From Phylloscopus collybita (Eukaryota; Chordata; Aves; Passeriformes; Phylloscopidae), in the NCBI GenBank assembly GCA_027886175.1, contig JAJNNQ010000040.1, positions 23,952,001 through 24,016,000 of the forward strand: a DNA stretch of 64,000 nt. The letters are read 5' to 3'. The translations under genes and the position numbers were made by a program. How positions within the stretch are numbered: position 1 is the first letter of the stretch; each line of letters begins with the position of its first letter. Positions 1-13,800 of this stretch are shown one piece after another. The notes under the pieces were generated by a model that saw nothing but the letters and a program-made list of their open reading frames with translations, was not told the DNA's origin and searched no databases.

Positions 1-1741
1 CAAGGGCATGTTTTCATTCTTACTGTGACAAGTTATTATTTTATAGCTGTTTGGAGTTCATTTACTTGTGAGTAATTTTATTGGTATTTTGTATTCTGGT
101 AACTATATATCATGTGACAAAAAATACTTCTTTTTTCTGTGTCACACATCACTTGAGGTGTTATTGGTATACTTTAACCAAGTATATTGCCTAGTAGAAA
201 CACTGTATATATTCTAACACATTAAATTTGTGTTTGCGTGTCTTTTGAATGAGACAACCTGCTGAGAAATTATGTTGTTGAAGAACAGGGGGAAATGTCA
301 GTTCAGGGTTTTACCTGTTTATTTACAGCATAATTGCTGCAAGGTGAGAACTTCCAGAGCTATGTAACTGGTGGAAACAGCTGGTGGTGTGACTTAGGCA
401 TTTGTGAACTTGGCAGGCTTTGACAGAAGGCCAGCTTCTCTTATGGCTCTTCTTTGAGCTTCTGGAAGTTCCCCCATGGGGTTCTATTCAGTCCCATCTC
501 TATGGGCATGTTTTAGATGGGAATTGACTCAATATTTTTGTCATTGGGAAACAATTTTAATTCTTTTCTTCTCCTTCAGGATTTTCTGTAGTTTAGTGAC
601 AGTTCACCTGTATGCCTTTTATTAGTTTTTTTCCCCCCCCCTCTTTAAATGGATCTGGCTTTTTGAGAAAAGGAAGCTGGATAGCTCTGATTCTCTCAAA
701 AATGTTGACTCATTCTTTATAAATGGTAGGACAGTTCTGACAGTAAGCTGTTGAAAAGCTACCTGGTGAGTCATAACAAGGCTTAGATTAATTTTCATTT
801 GTGGCAATAACAAAATTGCTTAGGAATCCAGGGCCAGAAAATGTGCATACCACAGTATAGGACTTAAAGGCAAACTCCTATTTACTGCAGTTACTCCAAT
901 TGGCTGTTTTCATTGCGAAATGCCAGTGAGGTGCTGCCTCCTGCCTGGGATTCTACACAGGGCTGGATAGAACAAATTTTGTGATGTGGTTGAAGATGGC
1001 AAGCAGATACTCCATCCAAACTTAAATTCCCTTTTAACTCTTCCTGGATGGTGTCTCTGTTCTGGCAACAGGCTGAAAGCTGCTATTTTTATATATTTGT
1101 GTGGGTAAATATGTTAAAAAATGTAAAAAAGCAACCAAAACACAAGCCCACACTAATATGTGTTTTACGTATTTATATATATATACTCACATATTTATAA
1201 ATACTAGGTTATATAGTTCCAAATGTAGTGTGTGTATTTAATTTAATATGTACTGTATGGCTATTATATTTGCTTTACTATGTTTTCTATATATAGTGTG
1301 TGTGTCTATTTGCAGATAAATAGTAGCTATGTCTAAAGCTTAAAAATGCAAAATACTAAATTTGGGTGGTTTATATATTTTAAATACTGTGGATTATTCT
1401 TGATATAGTAATATATAATTTAAATACTGTTGATTCTACTACCCCACCCACCCAAACAGGTTTAGGTGCTTAAGTGCATAAAAAGAATTTCTGAAAATGG
1501 GATGGAGTTTGTAAAATTTTTGTGAGGTTGTAATTGTGTATTTATTATTATATTCTATATATTCTGATGTTATTTATTTAATATTTTTAAAGAAAAAACA
1601 GTGCTATTTGTTGAATAGTTTTTTAGCTGTTGAATAGTTTTCTAGCTGTTGGAGAGTTGATTATGTTGACATCTATGATTTGGGTTGAGGTGCGTTTCCT
1701 TACTTAGTGTTTTGTTCCCTTACTCCTTTGCATGGTCCCAG
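1..1741 (+). other. UTRN: Intron upstream of exon 22 (3' part)
   Basis: No coding exon was found. Positions 1150-1310 are rich in TA and TG dinucleotides. Around 1612-1655 an approximate direct repeat of about 20 bp (gctgttgaatagtttt-like) occurs twice. The 3' splice site is tttgttcccttactcc...cccag at 1741. Confidence 0.85.
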
Positions 1742-1887
1742 AGACAGAGAGGCAGCCGAGCCGGGGGTACGTGGAGTCCCTGCAGCAGCTGAGGGACGCG
1801 CTGAGCCAGCTGGAGGCCAAGCAGCGCGCCATTGCCAGCGGCCTCAGCGAGCCCAGCAAGGTGGAGAGCGCCCTGCAGCAGGCAAAG
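1742..1887 (+). CDS. UTRN: UTRN exon 22-equivalent
   Basis: This exon is 146 bp, identical in length to dystrophin exon 22. It enters with two bases of a split codon and ends in phase 0. It encodes TERQPSRGY then [18 protein letters not shown] and [17 protein letters not shown], helical sequence around the R5/R6 region. The donor is AAG|GTAACT. Third positions are almost all G or C, unlike most other exons here. The product is very close to human utrophin in its second half. Confidence 0.95.
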
Positions 1888-4800
1888 GTAACTCTTGGCA
1901 CTGACGTAAGGGAGTTACTCCAGGGCTGTCACCCTCTGACCTCCTGCCTTGCTCTCAGTGGGGTAGCTAAAACTGCTCAGAAGGGTGTCAGGGATGTGGG
2001 TGTGGAGCCCACTTTTGGAGGTGGCTTGCTGGGTTGTCAGGCTGCTGAGGGCTGGGTATCTCCGAGCCTGCAAGGCTTCACAGCTTTTCTTGCTGCCTGT
2101 GCCAGGCGGTGAGCCTGAGGGCTGGGACTGCTCAGCCAGGGGAAAAGGACCTCAGATGGCCTTGGTGGATTCTCCAGGCACTCTCTGGTGTGCATGTCCC
2201 ATACCTCCTGTGCTCAGGAGTTTCAAAACAAATGTTAGGGCCTCAAGAGCATCCCCCTTCTAGAGGCTGGGTTGGATCAGGTTTGGTGACCTGATCCAAG
2301 GTCTGCTCCTCTGTTGCTAAGCGCAGTTGTGAGGAAAACCAGGAGCTGGGACCTGCTTTTCCCTCCCCTGGGAGCTGCCCCTGCCTGAGCCACACCACAG
2401 TCATGCCTGTGCCTGGTGGGACCTTCTGTCCTGGGGAGGCTGTGTCCCTCCCTGGGGCTCTCCGAGCCTTCCCCTGCCCTCCTGAAGGGACTGAGCTGTG
2501 CAGGCTTTTAACCCTCCCTTCCAAGCACTGAGTAAAGTGACCCAGGTGTGAGGGGTCTGCCTACTCAATCTGTCTGAGGGTCAGCTGGTTAACAAACCCA
2601 TCCTGCTGCATCCTGCTCACATGTGAGTCAGCGACTGAACCTCTCTGACCTCCAGACTGCCTGTCAAAGTGCTTGTGAGCCATAAAGGTAATCGATACAA
2701 ATGTTCTGTCCAGTAGAAACAATATTTTGTTTCTGTTGTGAGCTTATAAAGTAGACAAAAATTTATAGATGGTAGCTGCTTTGTAAATACCAGATACTGA
2801 GGCAGGGATGGACCTCTCTCCCTGCTTTTTTTGTTTGTTGGAAAAAAACTCAATAAATACTTCCCTGCCTGTTCCACTGCCCTCCACATTCAGAAGCATG
2901 TATTTTGCCCTGGATGGTGGCCTAATAAAGCTGCAAGTGACTCTGGAGGAGCTCTTGAGCTCTGGTTGCTGGGTGCAGAGAGGTTGTTGTATCCTTCTCT
3001 GTTTAACAAAGTGATGTTTTTTAGAGGTCCAGTAAACAGAGGTGTTAGTGCTTTGGGCTTATTTTGAACCAGGATATTAAAACAAGCTTTGATTCTTTGG
3101 TTTTCTCTTTAGTGTTGCTTCTGTGTTGTTTCAACTTGGCGGAGATTTTCTGGTCCATATGCTATGTGAATTGCAATGGCATTTAGCCCTTGGAAGCTTG
3201 TCTTTTCCTGCCTCTGCCCAGTTTTCTTCAGAGACTAATTACCCTGAAAGGACATACTATGCTAGTGTAGGTGCTTTAATGTTAGAGTGTGACAGGAGAG
3301 GGGAACAAACTGTAAATGAGGAGCTGCTTGTGAAACTTGGGATTTTTCAGCTCTCTCTGCACTGAAACAGGCACTGATAAGTGCTTCATCTATGGTCTCC
3401 TGCACAGAAAGCACTTGTTTTATGAAACATATATTCCTCTCCCCATTCTCATTGCTACCTCCCTACCTGTCTTAGAGGAAATGGTACACTCTCCAGGAAA
3501 AGAAACATGATAAATGTAAAGTAGATTTGAGAACATGAGCATTTTAAAAAAGATTCTTCCTCAGTAAAAAAACACAACAAAATATGTATGCACAGGTCCT
3601 GGTTGTACATAATAAATGTATATACTAGAAAATTAAATCTATTAAATTAATAATCATTTCATGTGTTTAATTTAAATTTCTTTTAAGCAAATTGAAACAC
3701 AGTAATCAAAGTGATGAGTTCAATGAAATTGCAGCATTTTTCATGTTTTGACTTATACTTTCAGCTGTTATTCTTCGCATTAGTAAATTATCTCTTTCAA
3801 ATCAAGTAACTTTTTATATCAGCAATGTCATAGTGAATACATTCAGAATGTATCCCGTCTGGGAAAGTAGTTTTCAAAACTTGAGTATCCAGAGCTTTTT
3901 TTTGCCACTAAGACATTGTACTTCACTTTACAAAACTTGGAAGAACATACTCAGCCGGTTTGGATGTGCTTTTGAAAAACAAACTTGTGGGGGGAGTGAC
4001 AATGCTGAGGTCCTGGTCTGTCTGCATTGCAGTTTCCTCTGTGGGTGCAGTGTGGCACAGCCACTGCTTTGTTGACCTGAGTGCCAGTCCTGCGTGGCAC
4101 GCGAGAGGTGCCCGTGCATGTTGAGCTTGAGGCCAAACTTTGCTACCCCTCTGTAGTCTCTGCTGCTGCAGCAGTGCAGCAGCTGAAGGTTTTGCCACTT
4201 CAAAGGTTGTTTGGACATCTCTGCTGCAATAACTACTGCAACTGGAGTATCACTCTTCACTGAGTCTACCCTCTGCACAACAAAACCTTTGATGTACTTG
4301 TGCTTGTATGTGTGTACATATTATTGTATGGCTAATACTGGAAGGAGGCTTTTTTTTTTCGTTTGTTGTAGACAGTTTGTGAGACACTGGAAGCCCAGAA
4401 GCCCAGGATAGATAAACTTGCTGAAGAAACAAAGGCTTTGGAGAAGCATGCATCTTCAGATATAAAAAACACCTATATGCAAGAGTTCAAGGATGTGCAG
4501 GGACGCTGGGACAAGTTAAAGCTCAAGATTTCCAAAGATGTTAAACTACTGGAGGAAATTATGCCCAAGTTGAGAATATTTGAGGTAAAATGAAAGGATT
4601 TTTTGGGGGGTTGCTTTAGAGGCCTTTCTTTCTCTGTGTTCCTGCAGGAGTCCAGATGAAACTGATTGAGAAGTGGAATGCTGATGATCTGCTAGTCTGG
4701 CAGAGGCTGAAAGCATGTATAGTATATTTGTAGCAGCATAGAAGTGGAATTCTAATGTGCCCAGGATATTATTTTGTCTTCTAACAGAAATATGTTTCAC

Positions 4801-7800
4801 TTAAAATAAGTGTCCCTTTCCATAAGCAAAGGTTATGCTAAGGTCAAGGATATGCCAGCTGTGCTGTTGATCCCAGTAGGGGCTGATTATCTTCAGAGTG
4901 ACTGGTATCAGATGCCCACTCATCTTAAAGTGTAATTCCATGCCTGCTACAGAAAACCTGCTCCTTCAAGTGAGGTTTTGGTGAACAGTAATGAAGAGTC
5001 AGTACAAGGGAGTTAGAAAAGGAAGTAAAAAAATGCTTGGGTGTAGTGACTTTCCCAGTTCCAGCCATGGCCTCTGAAGTGACAGGAAGGACAGTTAAAA
5101 AATTAAGGTTACTCAGCCCTCTTACCAATTTTACAAATATATACACATGCCTATGAAATTCTGCAAGACAGAAAATCCCACTGGTGTGAGAACAGAATTA
5201 GTGCCTGAGCAAGACATTAGAAACTTTCCTGTTACCTTAAAAGGAAGTACAGAAGCCAAAAAGGAAATTATAGCAGAAGAAAAAATGGAAGCAATTATAA
5301 AATAGCTGCTTCATTAATATTAAACTATTATTATAATTGTTAAGTAACTGAAAATGAAAGAAATACCTAGTGATTCTGATTTTTTTCTTTGGTACTTATC
5401 TTTACAGAGATTTTTGTAGTCTAATACTGTAAAAAAAAAAAAAGTAAAAAATGACAGTCTGGAACAAGCTGACTAAAAATGCTGTGGACAGCACTGGGCA
5501 CACCAAGATGTAACTTGTACTGCAGGAAAGATTGGTGTGACAGCCTTGGTGTGTGGTCCTAGTACAGATACCAAACTGGAGACACAAGATTAGTTTGGAG
5601 AATGGCTGGCCAGGATCTCCTTGGCTAACAGAGGAGTTGAAGCACCTGGCTATTAAACGGGGAAAAAATTTTCATGGGGGAGGAAAAAAAGGTGAATGTC
5701 AGTGCTTGGAGGACAAGTGGTTTATGTTCCACTACATGCAAGTATTAGTTTATTTTTAATGTTTCCTTTTTTTTTCCTAAATCACCCTTAAAAATTGACG
5801 TTTCCCAAACAACACTCCTCACATTTAGGTTTTTGAAAAGAAACAATGTAAGTATTTTCATTGTAACAGTGACCAGACAGGTGAACAATGACTAAGATGC
5901 CCCTGATAGTCTGATGAACATGTCAGTGGCAGATCTGCCTGTGAGTCCTGCTGCTTAGGTGGCTCTTCTGTTATTTGTGATGTGACAGAGGCTCCCCCAA
6001 GCTGACAACACATGCATTAGTGACATGAACTGGGAATAATGTTTTACTGGGAGACTAAGACTCATGTGATGGGAAGAGTAGACAAGGATCATTTAATCGG
6101 TTTTTGCATCTTGTTTTCTCTAAAGAAATTTTCTTTATCTTGTATTCTGTTATCATACCTCTAGTAATGTATGGCTTGCTGCATCTTTGATTATGTATCA
6201 CTTTCAGATGTTTTAAATCCGCTGCATGGCTGTACTTCATGTGGTTTTTGTAGGAGTGAACAAGTTAAGATTCGGCACGTTTGATCTTTGTTCCTGCCTG
6301 GAATAAATGTCAAAAACTGATCCTGAGGAAGGGAAGCTCTATCAGGAAGACCTTATAGCAGCATTCCAGTACCTAAAGGGGACCTTAAAGAGGGCTGGAG
6401 GAGAACTTTTTACATGGGCTTGTAGGGATAGGACAAGGGATTGTAGGCTCTAAACTGAAAGAGGCCAGGTTTAGGTTGGATGTTAGGAAGAAACTCTTTA
6501 CTGTGAGGGCAGTGAGACACTGGAATATGTTGTCCAGAGAAGCTGTGGATGCTTTATCCATGGAAGTGTTCAAGGCCCATTTAGGTGGGGTCTAGTAGAA
6601 GATGACCCTGCCCATCCATGGCTGGTGGGTTAGAACTGGATGATCTTTAATGTCCGTTCCAACCCAAACCATTCTATGATGAGATGTTCATGTCTAAATA
6701 TTGTGAACTCTCATACATCAACCACCTACACTGGTTATTTGACCACTGATAATTATTTACCTGTGTAGTGCAGGAGCATTTACTTAATTAAGCTTTTGTA
6801 GGCTTGGTTTGTGATTCAGCAAGTTATTTAAATGTATGTCTAATTTTGAGTAATCCCATTTAATTCCCTTCAGCTACTTATGTAAATAGCTTATTGTAAG
6901 AAAGCTAAATTAGTTGTGTGCTAAAGTGCCTTGTCAAAAGGCAGCCTTTATAAATACGTATTTTTTTACATCCACTGTTAAGCATCCTAGGGTCTGTTTT
7001 TTGGAAAATGATTTTCAGGCTAATCATCTACAGGAAATTCCCCCAAAATAGAAAAAGAATAAAGAAAATGTCATGACTTTCGCCTCTAATGGTAGCATTG
7101 ATCTAAAAGTAAGCATGAACTTAGTCTAATGGATTTTCATTAATGCAGACATTTTTTGAGAAGCAGTGCGTAACATATTGATCTTGAAAAAACTGTTAGT
7201 GTAGGGTTTTTAAGAAAATTAAGTGTGTGCTTTCCTCCTCTGTGACATGCAGAGTAGAAGGTGGAGCTGATGAACTGTTCTATGATGGTGATTGTTTCAG
7301 GATAAATAGATGCCATTTATTAAATACTCCAACCAAATAGTCCAAAAATGTTGAGTAAAAGAAGTCCAGCTATATTAATAAAAAGTGCCAACCACGTAAG
7401 TTGGTTGAACCAGGGGAAGGACAATCCCGTTTTGTGCTCTGTGTTGGTTTTGTTTCTAAGGATTATTTGGAACGTCCATGATTGCGTGGGAAGGAGGTGG
7501 CAGTGCTTCTGTCTCCTTCCCTCCCTCCTTTCCTTCCTACCTCATTGCACGGTATAAGGCAACTGCCAACTGTTAGACCACATAATTCTGAAATCTGGGC
7601 ATGTGTTTACTTTGTTCCCCAAGAGTTGCTCTACTGAGTACAGTAGCTACTATTGACCTCAGACAGATAGGCTGGTTTTTTTTTTTATTTGAGTGGATAG
7701 TCTGATTCGCTGTGGTTTTTTCCTTTTATGTGTGTCTTGCTTATGCAAGTGGCTTTCCCAGCATGGTTTCTACCTGAAAAATACATTTAGTATTATCCAC

Positions 7801-10800
7801 TCCTCTTTTCCACATACATATTTTTATAGGCCCCTCTCTTTTCCTTGGGAGAGCAGTTTTCAAACAAATGTGGAAACAGTCATGCATTTTTTTTAATCAT
7901 AGTTTTTAGACATATTTCCAGCCTTCAGCTAGTCCTTCATGTGAAGAGTAACCACATAATTAATTCTTGAAGCCATGCTCTCCTCCTTACCTGATCCTTT
8001 ACTTTGGTGTGATAGATAGACTGGAACAGTGCAGTGTCACTTAAACCATGCTCTGGTGGATAGAATATCACTATTGTGAATTTAATATTCATATAAATTA
8101 GAGAGCAGAGAAATTTGGAATGCCCTTCTTCCTCCAAAAAAACCCCAACTAAATAAACCTAGAAATTAAACAAAAGTTGGTCTGATTTGAAACCAAAACC
8201 ATGCCAGCAGCTTGTAGAATACCCTTTGCAACTTTGCTAGAAGTTACACCAGAAGGCTAGAAATGCAACAGCCATACATTCTTCATCACAATAATGTATC
8301 AACTCTTCTGTACTATATTTGATTTAGACTGACTCAAAAGTTGTTCAGAAGTGGATGGATGGTGTGAAAGACTTCCTAATGACAGAAAAGGCTGTTCAAG
8401 GGGATACTGAAGGACTTCAAAGGCAACTTGACCAGTGCACAGTGAGTTTTGATTTAATAAGGAGTCTTTTGAAATAACAAGTAGCATCTCTTCTTTATTA
8501 TTTTGCTTGTATTATTAAGTACTGTCCATAGCACATTAAGCCCACCAGAAAAATTGTTTTATCTTTCTTCAGGACATGTTGGAGTTGGTTTCTTTTTTGC
8601 AGCTGTGATATTTTGTGCTTTTCAAAGGTCTTCAATGTAGTTACAAATACCTATCTGCAAGTTGGCATGATTTCCTCTATAAAAGGTTTATATATTTTTC
8701 CCATTCTTTTTGTGATTACGGAATTGAATCTGTGGGTAAGAAGTGCCTTCTGCATTAAATTTCCAAGGATAGTAAAAGTGAGAAGCAAATAACTTTGATG
8801 AAAGTACTAACATTTAGAATTGTATCTTACAAGGAAGATTCCTGGCTAGTCACAGGATAGACCACAGTTATATAGAATTTTATCTTACGTAGGTAATGAC
8901 AGTGTACCTTGAAATGTTTGTTTCCAGGAGAAGAATATAAATTGAGGTACACCAGAAATAGCAGAATATTGAGTGCATGTAGTCTTCAAACTTGTGTTGT
9001 TTTGATGTTGGCATTTGGCACATGAAAATGTTTATGCTGTGTATGGCAAGCTGTACTTTGTTCTTTAGTTGCATAGTTCTGATGTTTTGAATCATTGAAG
9101 GATTATTTTAAGCAGTCCGGTATTGATCTGCTTCAAAATGCTTTTCTGGAATAATTAGAAGTTGCAAAATTATTGATACTGATACGAATTAATGTAATAT
9201 CTTGCTGAAGAACAACATCCGTTTTCTCTGATGTGTGTTCAGATATTTATCAATGAAATGGAGACAATTGAACCGTCACTGAAAGAGATGAAAGAAGTAG
9301 AGTCTGCTTTAAGAGCTCAGCCTATTGTGAGCATAACTACTTGGGCAAAGTCTAGGCTAGTAGACTGCCAGACTCAGTGGGAGAAGCTGAGCAAACAGGT
9401 GAGTTCTCCACGTGTTAGAAGTGCTTGCTTGTTACTGCAGCTGTCTGGTTGTGTGGCATTGCAAGGATTGTGAGGAGCTGAAGCAGTGAAACAGTGGGAT
9501 GAGAATGTTTCACGTGTTTCGCTGTCAAAGTGGCTGAAGTCCAGCTTGAATTTACACATTTCTTGGTACTAAGGAAGGAGCAAAATAAACTCTTCAATTG
9601 TTTGTAATTAAAAATTAATTTGTTCACTTTGCTTTATGCTGCTCTTTCTGAAGAGTGTGAGAGGGAAGTCTGACGTTTTTGTTGTTTCTGAAGTCTGGAA
9701 TATTATGCTGTACCTGTATAACTGTTGTCTGTTTCCAAGCAACTTTGAAAAATAAAAGGCTATAAATAGACTACCTATCCAATGTATTTGGTTGTTTCTT
9801 TTGGGTGGAAGCCTTCTGCTGCCTATAGAAATATACTTCTTTTGTTGCAATTGCTGATGAAAATCTGTGTTGGAGAGCCTTGCTGCTAATATAGAATCCA
9901 GAGTGTCTGGCTTGTGGAAAGAAGCAAGGCCTGAAGAGTGTTTTATTGCTCAGTATAATGATATGTATCATAACTATATGATACTTGTAATCAGAAGAGG
10001 ATTTTATTCTGTCTTTTTCCAGGGATTGTTACCAGTTTATGTTCAATGAAGGGAAAAAGTCATATTTCTCCTTCCCTCACTTTGAGATTTTGTTGATCTG
10101 CTAAAAAGGGTTCATAAGTTTGTGTGTGCGTGTAAAAGTGCTTTGTGAATTAAAAAGGCCTGAATATGTTTTGGTACTAAAATGCTTTAACAAAGACTTG
10201 TCGTTCTTCACATGTACAAGGACATTTAAATAACAAAGCTGCTGTTTCTTTCTCTACCTTGGATTCTAGATCATTAGTCAGAAAAATCGCCTGTCTGAAA
10301 GTCAGGAAAAAGCTGTAAATCTGAAGAAGGATTTGGCAGAGATGCAAGAATGGATGACCCAAGCTGAAGAAGAATATTTGGAGAAAGATTTTGAATACAA
10401 GTCCCCTGAAGAGCTAGAGAATGCAGTAGAGGAAATGAAGGTCAGCAATGCCAGCTCATTGTAGAGGCCTGATTAAAGAGAAACAATACTTTACAGCTTT
10501 GGGGGTTGACCTTTTATGGAATTATATTTGTGGAAAGAAGCTCAGGTCATGACAAGATTAGGGGTATTTTTCATCTTTGTTTTGCGGAATTTTTGATTTT
10601 TAAACATAAACTATAAAAGCAGATGTTCTTTTTGGCCATGAGGGGTAGGGAGTTCATAATAAATAACAGCTTGCTCAGCTGTTGAGTCTGACTTCTTATG
10701 TATAGCATATTAAACATCAGAAAGATGGAAAAAAATTGCACGAGATGGAAGTTGAGAAAGATATAGTGTCATCTTTTATTTCTATCTAAATTAGTTGTTG

Positions 10801-13800
10801 TGAAAACATTCTGCCTCTATCTTTTGGATTTCAGCTTCTTGTCCCCTAAATATTGTAACTCTACATTTAGAAAATCACTTCAAAACAAGTGTGTTGTAAG
10901 GTTATCATGTGTTCATCATCTGTTGCAAACTGATTTTTTTAATATCATGAGCTGGAAGAGATCCACAAGGATCAGTTAGCGATGTAGCTCCCTGTTTCTC
11001 TAGTTTTGGGTCTGGTGGCCAAATAAATGGAGAGGAAGGAGGTATTTTTGTCTCATTATAATATTGTCAGTTAAACAGATAATTTTCTTGGCTATATGTG
11101 TGGAGTAAATAATTCTCTGCATTTTGATCTCAGAGTTTAGTCATACCTTCATAAATGTTTTGACTTGTGTGTTCATATTTTAAATGAGTATCCACTCATT
11201 TAAATACTCTTACTTGATGGACCATAAAAAATATTTCTCCCTTACAAGTGCTTTGACAAAGCCATTTGAAGTTTTGAGTTGCCCGTTTTGAAGGGGTTTT
11301 CTGAAGCAGTCCTTAACAAGAGTTTTAATATATTCATGTCCTTTGAAGCCACTTGAGATGACATAGTCTGACAGCTGGCTGAACACAAGCCACAGAAAGA
11401 AAGAGCCTTCTTTTCATTGGCAAATCTGTGAGACTTTTAGCACATTTACCTTTGTCAAATCTAGATGATATTACGTATATTATGACAGTTGTGTCAGTGA
11501 GCCCCTAAGCTTATTGTAATACTTACAATTCCCTTTCATTTGCAGTAACAGTATTATCCTGGGACTACTTTTTAGGACTGGGAAAGAGCACTCTCTGGAT
11601 TTGGCTCATTTTTGCATATGTTTTTAACTTTCTGCTCTCATTTGAACAGAGAGTGGAACTCCTGCTGACATTCGGAGGAATGGGTTTAAGATAAGGCTGG
11701 GTGGTTTTTGAAAATCCTGCCATAAAATATGTTTCCAGAATTTTTTATTCTTTGCCCTTCTAGTAACTGACGCTTTTTTATTGCCTTACATTCACAAGAC
11801 ATCTTAAAATATACGTAAAAAAATTATGCTGAATTCTATTACATAGTGCAATGCCTTATTTATCAGATGTATTTCAATTTCATAAAACTGTTCTTAAAAC
11901 CTGAAAAGAAAGATACGGGACAGTCTCTGTTTCTGGAGGCTTTTATTTGTCTCAGCAGGGACACTCAGACTGGCCTGCCAGATCTGTCTTCCAGCTATCC
12001 TCCTTCCTCTGTTCTGGCTAAGGCAAAATTTGACAAGTGATAATACAGTTTTTCCAGACCTTTGTGTTGGGAGTTGTACTGTACTTATCTGGTATATGTG
12101 TTGCCAGGCTCCTCTGAGTGCAGTTAGATTGAAGGAATTCTTCTAGCTGTCCTTTTTGTGTGTTCCTCGAGCACACCCAACAGCTGTGAGGGAGGTTCCA
12201 GCTTTGTAATTACGCGTGTCCTGGGTAATTACATCATCTCTAATTATATCATCTCTCCTGGATAACTTTGGGAGATAGTTACTGAGCTCTAAGACTCATA
12301 ATTTATGTAAATTCACCCTACCTTTTTCTTCCTGATATAGTTGTTTTTAGCAAGCGTCTGGTTTTCTTTCTTCTGGTTAATTTGGTTGTTTTGTGTTTGC
12401 ATGATAGCATAGAAATAACACTGAACTTAATTTTTTTTCCTTTGAGTCATGGTGTTTTTTTTAATGAACAAAGTATAAATGGTAAATATATCTGTATGCT
12501 TAATAAAACAGAATCTTTGAACACTTGCTAACGTGACCCGAATTTCATGCAAGTTAGTGTTGTATGTTGTGTTCAGGCCCAAGAAGTACATTGGCAAGAA
12601 AACCTCCAATGTGAAACTGCTGATCTTTGATTTGAGTAGCTGACTGGAAGAGAATTGAAGGTTGATAGTGTAATACATTTTTTTGACAGAGAGCGAAGGA
12701 GGATGTGTTGCAGAAGGAGGTGAGAGTGAAGATTCTGAAAGACAACATCAAGGTGTTGGCCACCAAAGTGCCATCCAGTGGTCAGGACCTGGCGACTGAG
12801 TTGAATGTTGTGCTGGAGAATTACCAGCTACTGTGTAATCGGATCCGGGGGAAATGCCACACTTTGGAGGTAAGAATGATAGCTTACAAATATCTGTTCA
12901 ATTCCTTTATTGACAGTCTGGCTGAGGGTATCAACTCTACCCTTAGTAAATTTGAAGATGACACCAAGCTGGGTGGGAGCATTGATCTGCTGGAGGGTAG
13001 GAAGGCTCTGCAGAGGAATTTGGACAGGCTGATTTGGTGAGCTGAAGCCAAACGTATTAGGTTCAACAAGACCAAGTGCCAGATGCTGCATTGGGTGACA
13101 ACACCACCCCATGTAGTGCTACAGCCTGGGGAAAGAGCAGCTGGAAGATGTCCAATGAAAAAAGGACCTGAGGGTGCTGATACACACCCATGGAATGTGA
13201 GCCAGCAGTGTGCCCTGGTGGCTCAGAATGGCATCTTGGCATGTGTTAGAAATAGTGTGACCAGCAGGACTGGGGAAGTGGTTGTCCCTCTGTGTGCACT
13301 TGGTGCTGGTGAGGCCACACCTTGCGTGCATTGTTCAGTTCTGGGCCTCTCACTAAAGGACATTGAGGTGCTGAGGAGGGCAGCAAAGCTGGTTGGAAGG
13401 TGTGGAGCACAAGTGCTATGAGGAGCTCCTGAGGGACCTGGGAGTGTTAAGTGTGGAGAAAAGGAGTCTGAGGGGTGACCTTATTGCTCTCTACAACTGC
13501 TTGAAAGGAGAGTTTAGCCAGGTGGGGTTTGGCCTCTTCTCTGAGGCTAGTGACAGGATGAGAGGAAATGGCTTCAGGCTGCTCCAGAAGAGGTTTAGGT
13601 TGGGCATTGGGAAGAATTTCTTCACAGAAAGAGCGATTAAACATTGGAATGGGCTGCCAAGGGAGGTAGTGGAGTCACTGTCCCTGAGGTGTTTAGGGCT
13701 AGAGTGGATGTGGCATTTAGTGCCATAGTCTTGTTAACAAGATGGTGTTTGGTCACAGGTTGGACTGGATGATCTCTCAGATCTTTTCCAACTTAAGGAA

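Noticed and set aside
4372..4378. Alternative exon 23 acceptor four bases downstream (tagacag|ttt)
   Set aside because: It would shift the frame; the first AG gives the 213-bp length conserved with dystrophin.
13083..13728. Two plus-strand open frames of about 110 codons
   Set aside because: They are fragments of the CR1 element in different frames, not host genes.
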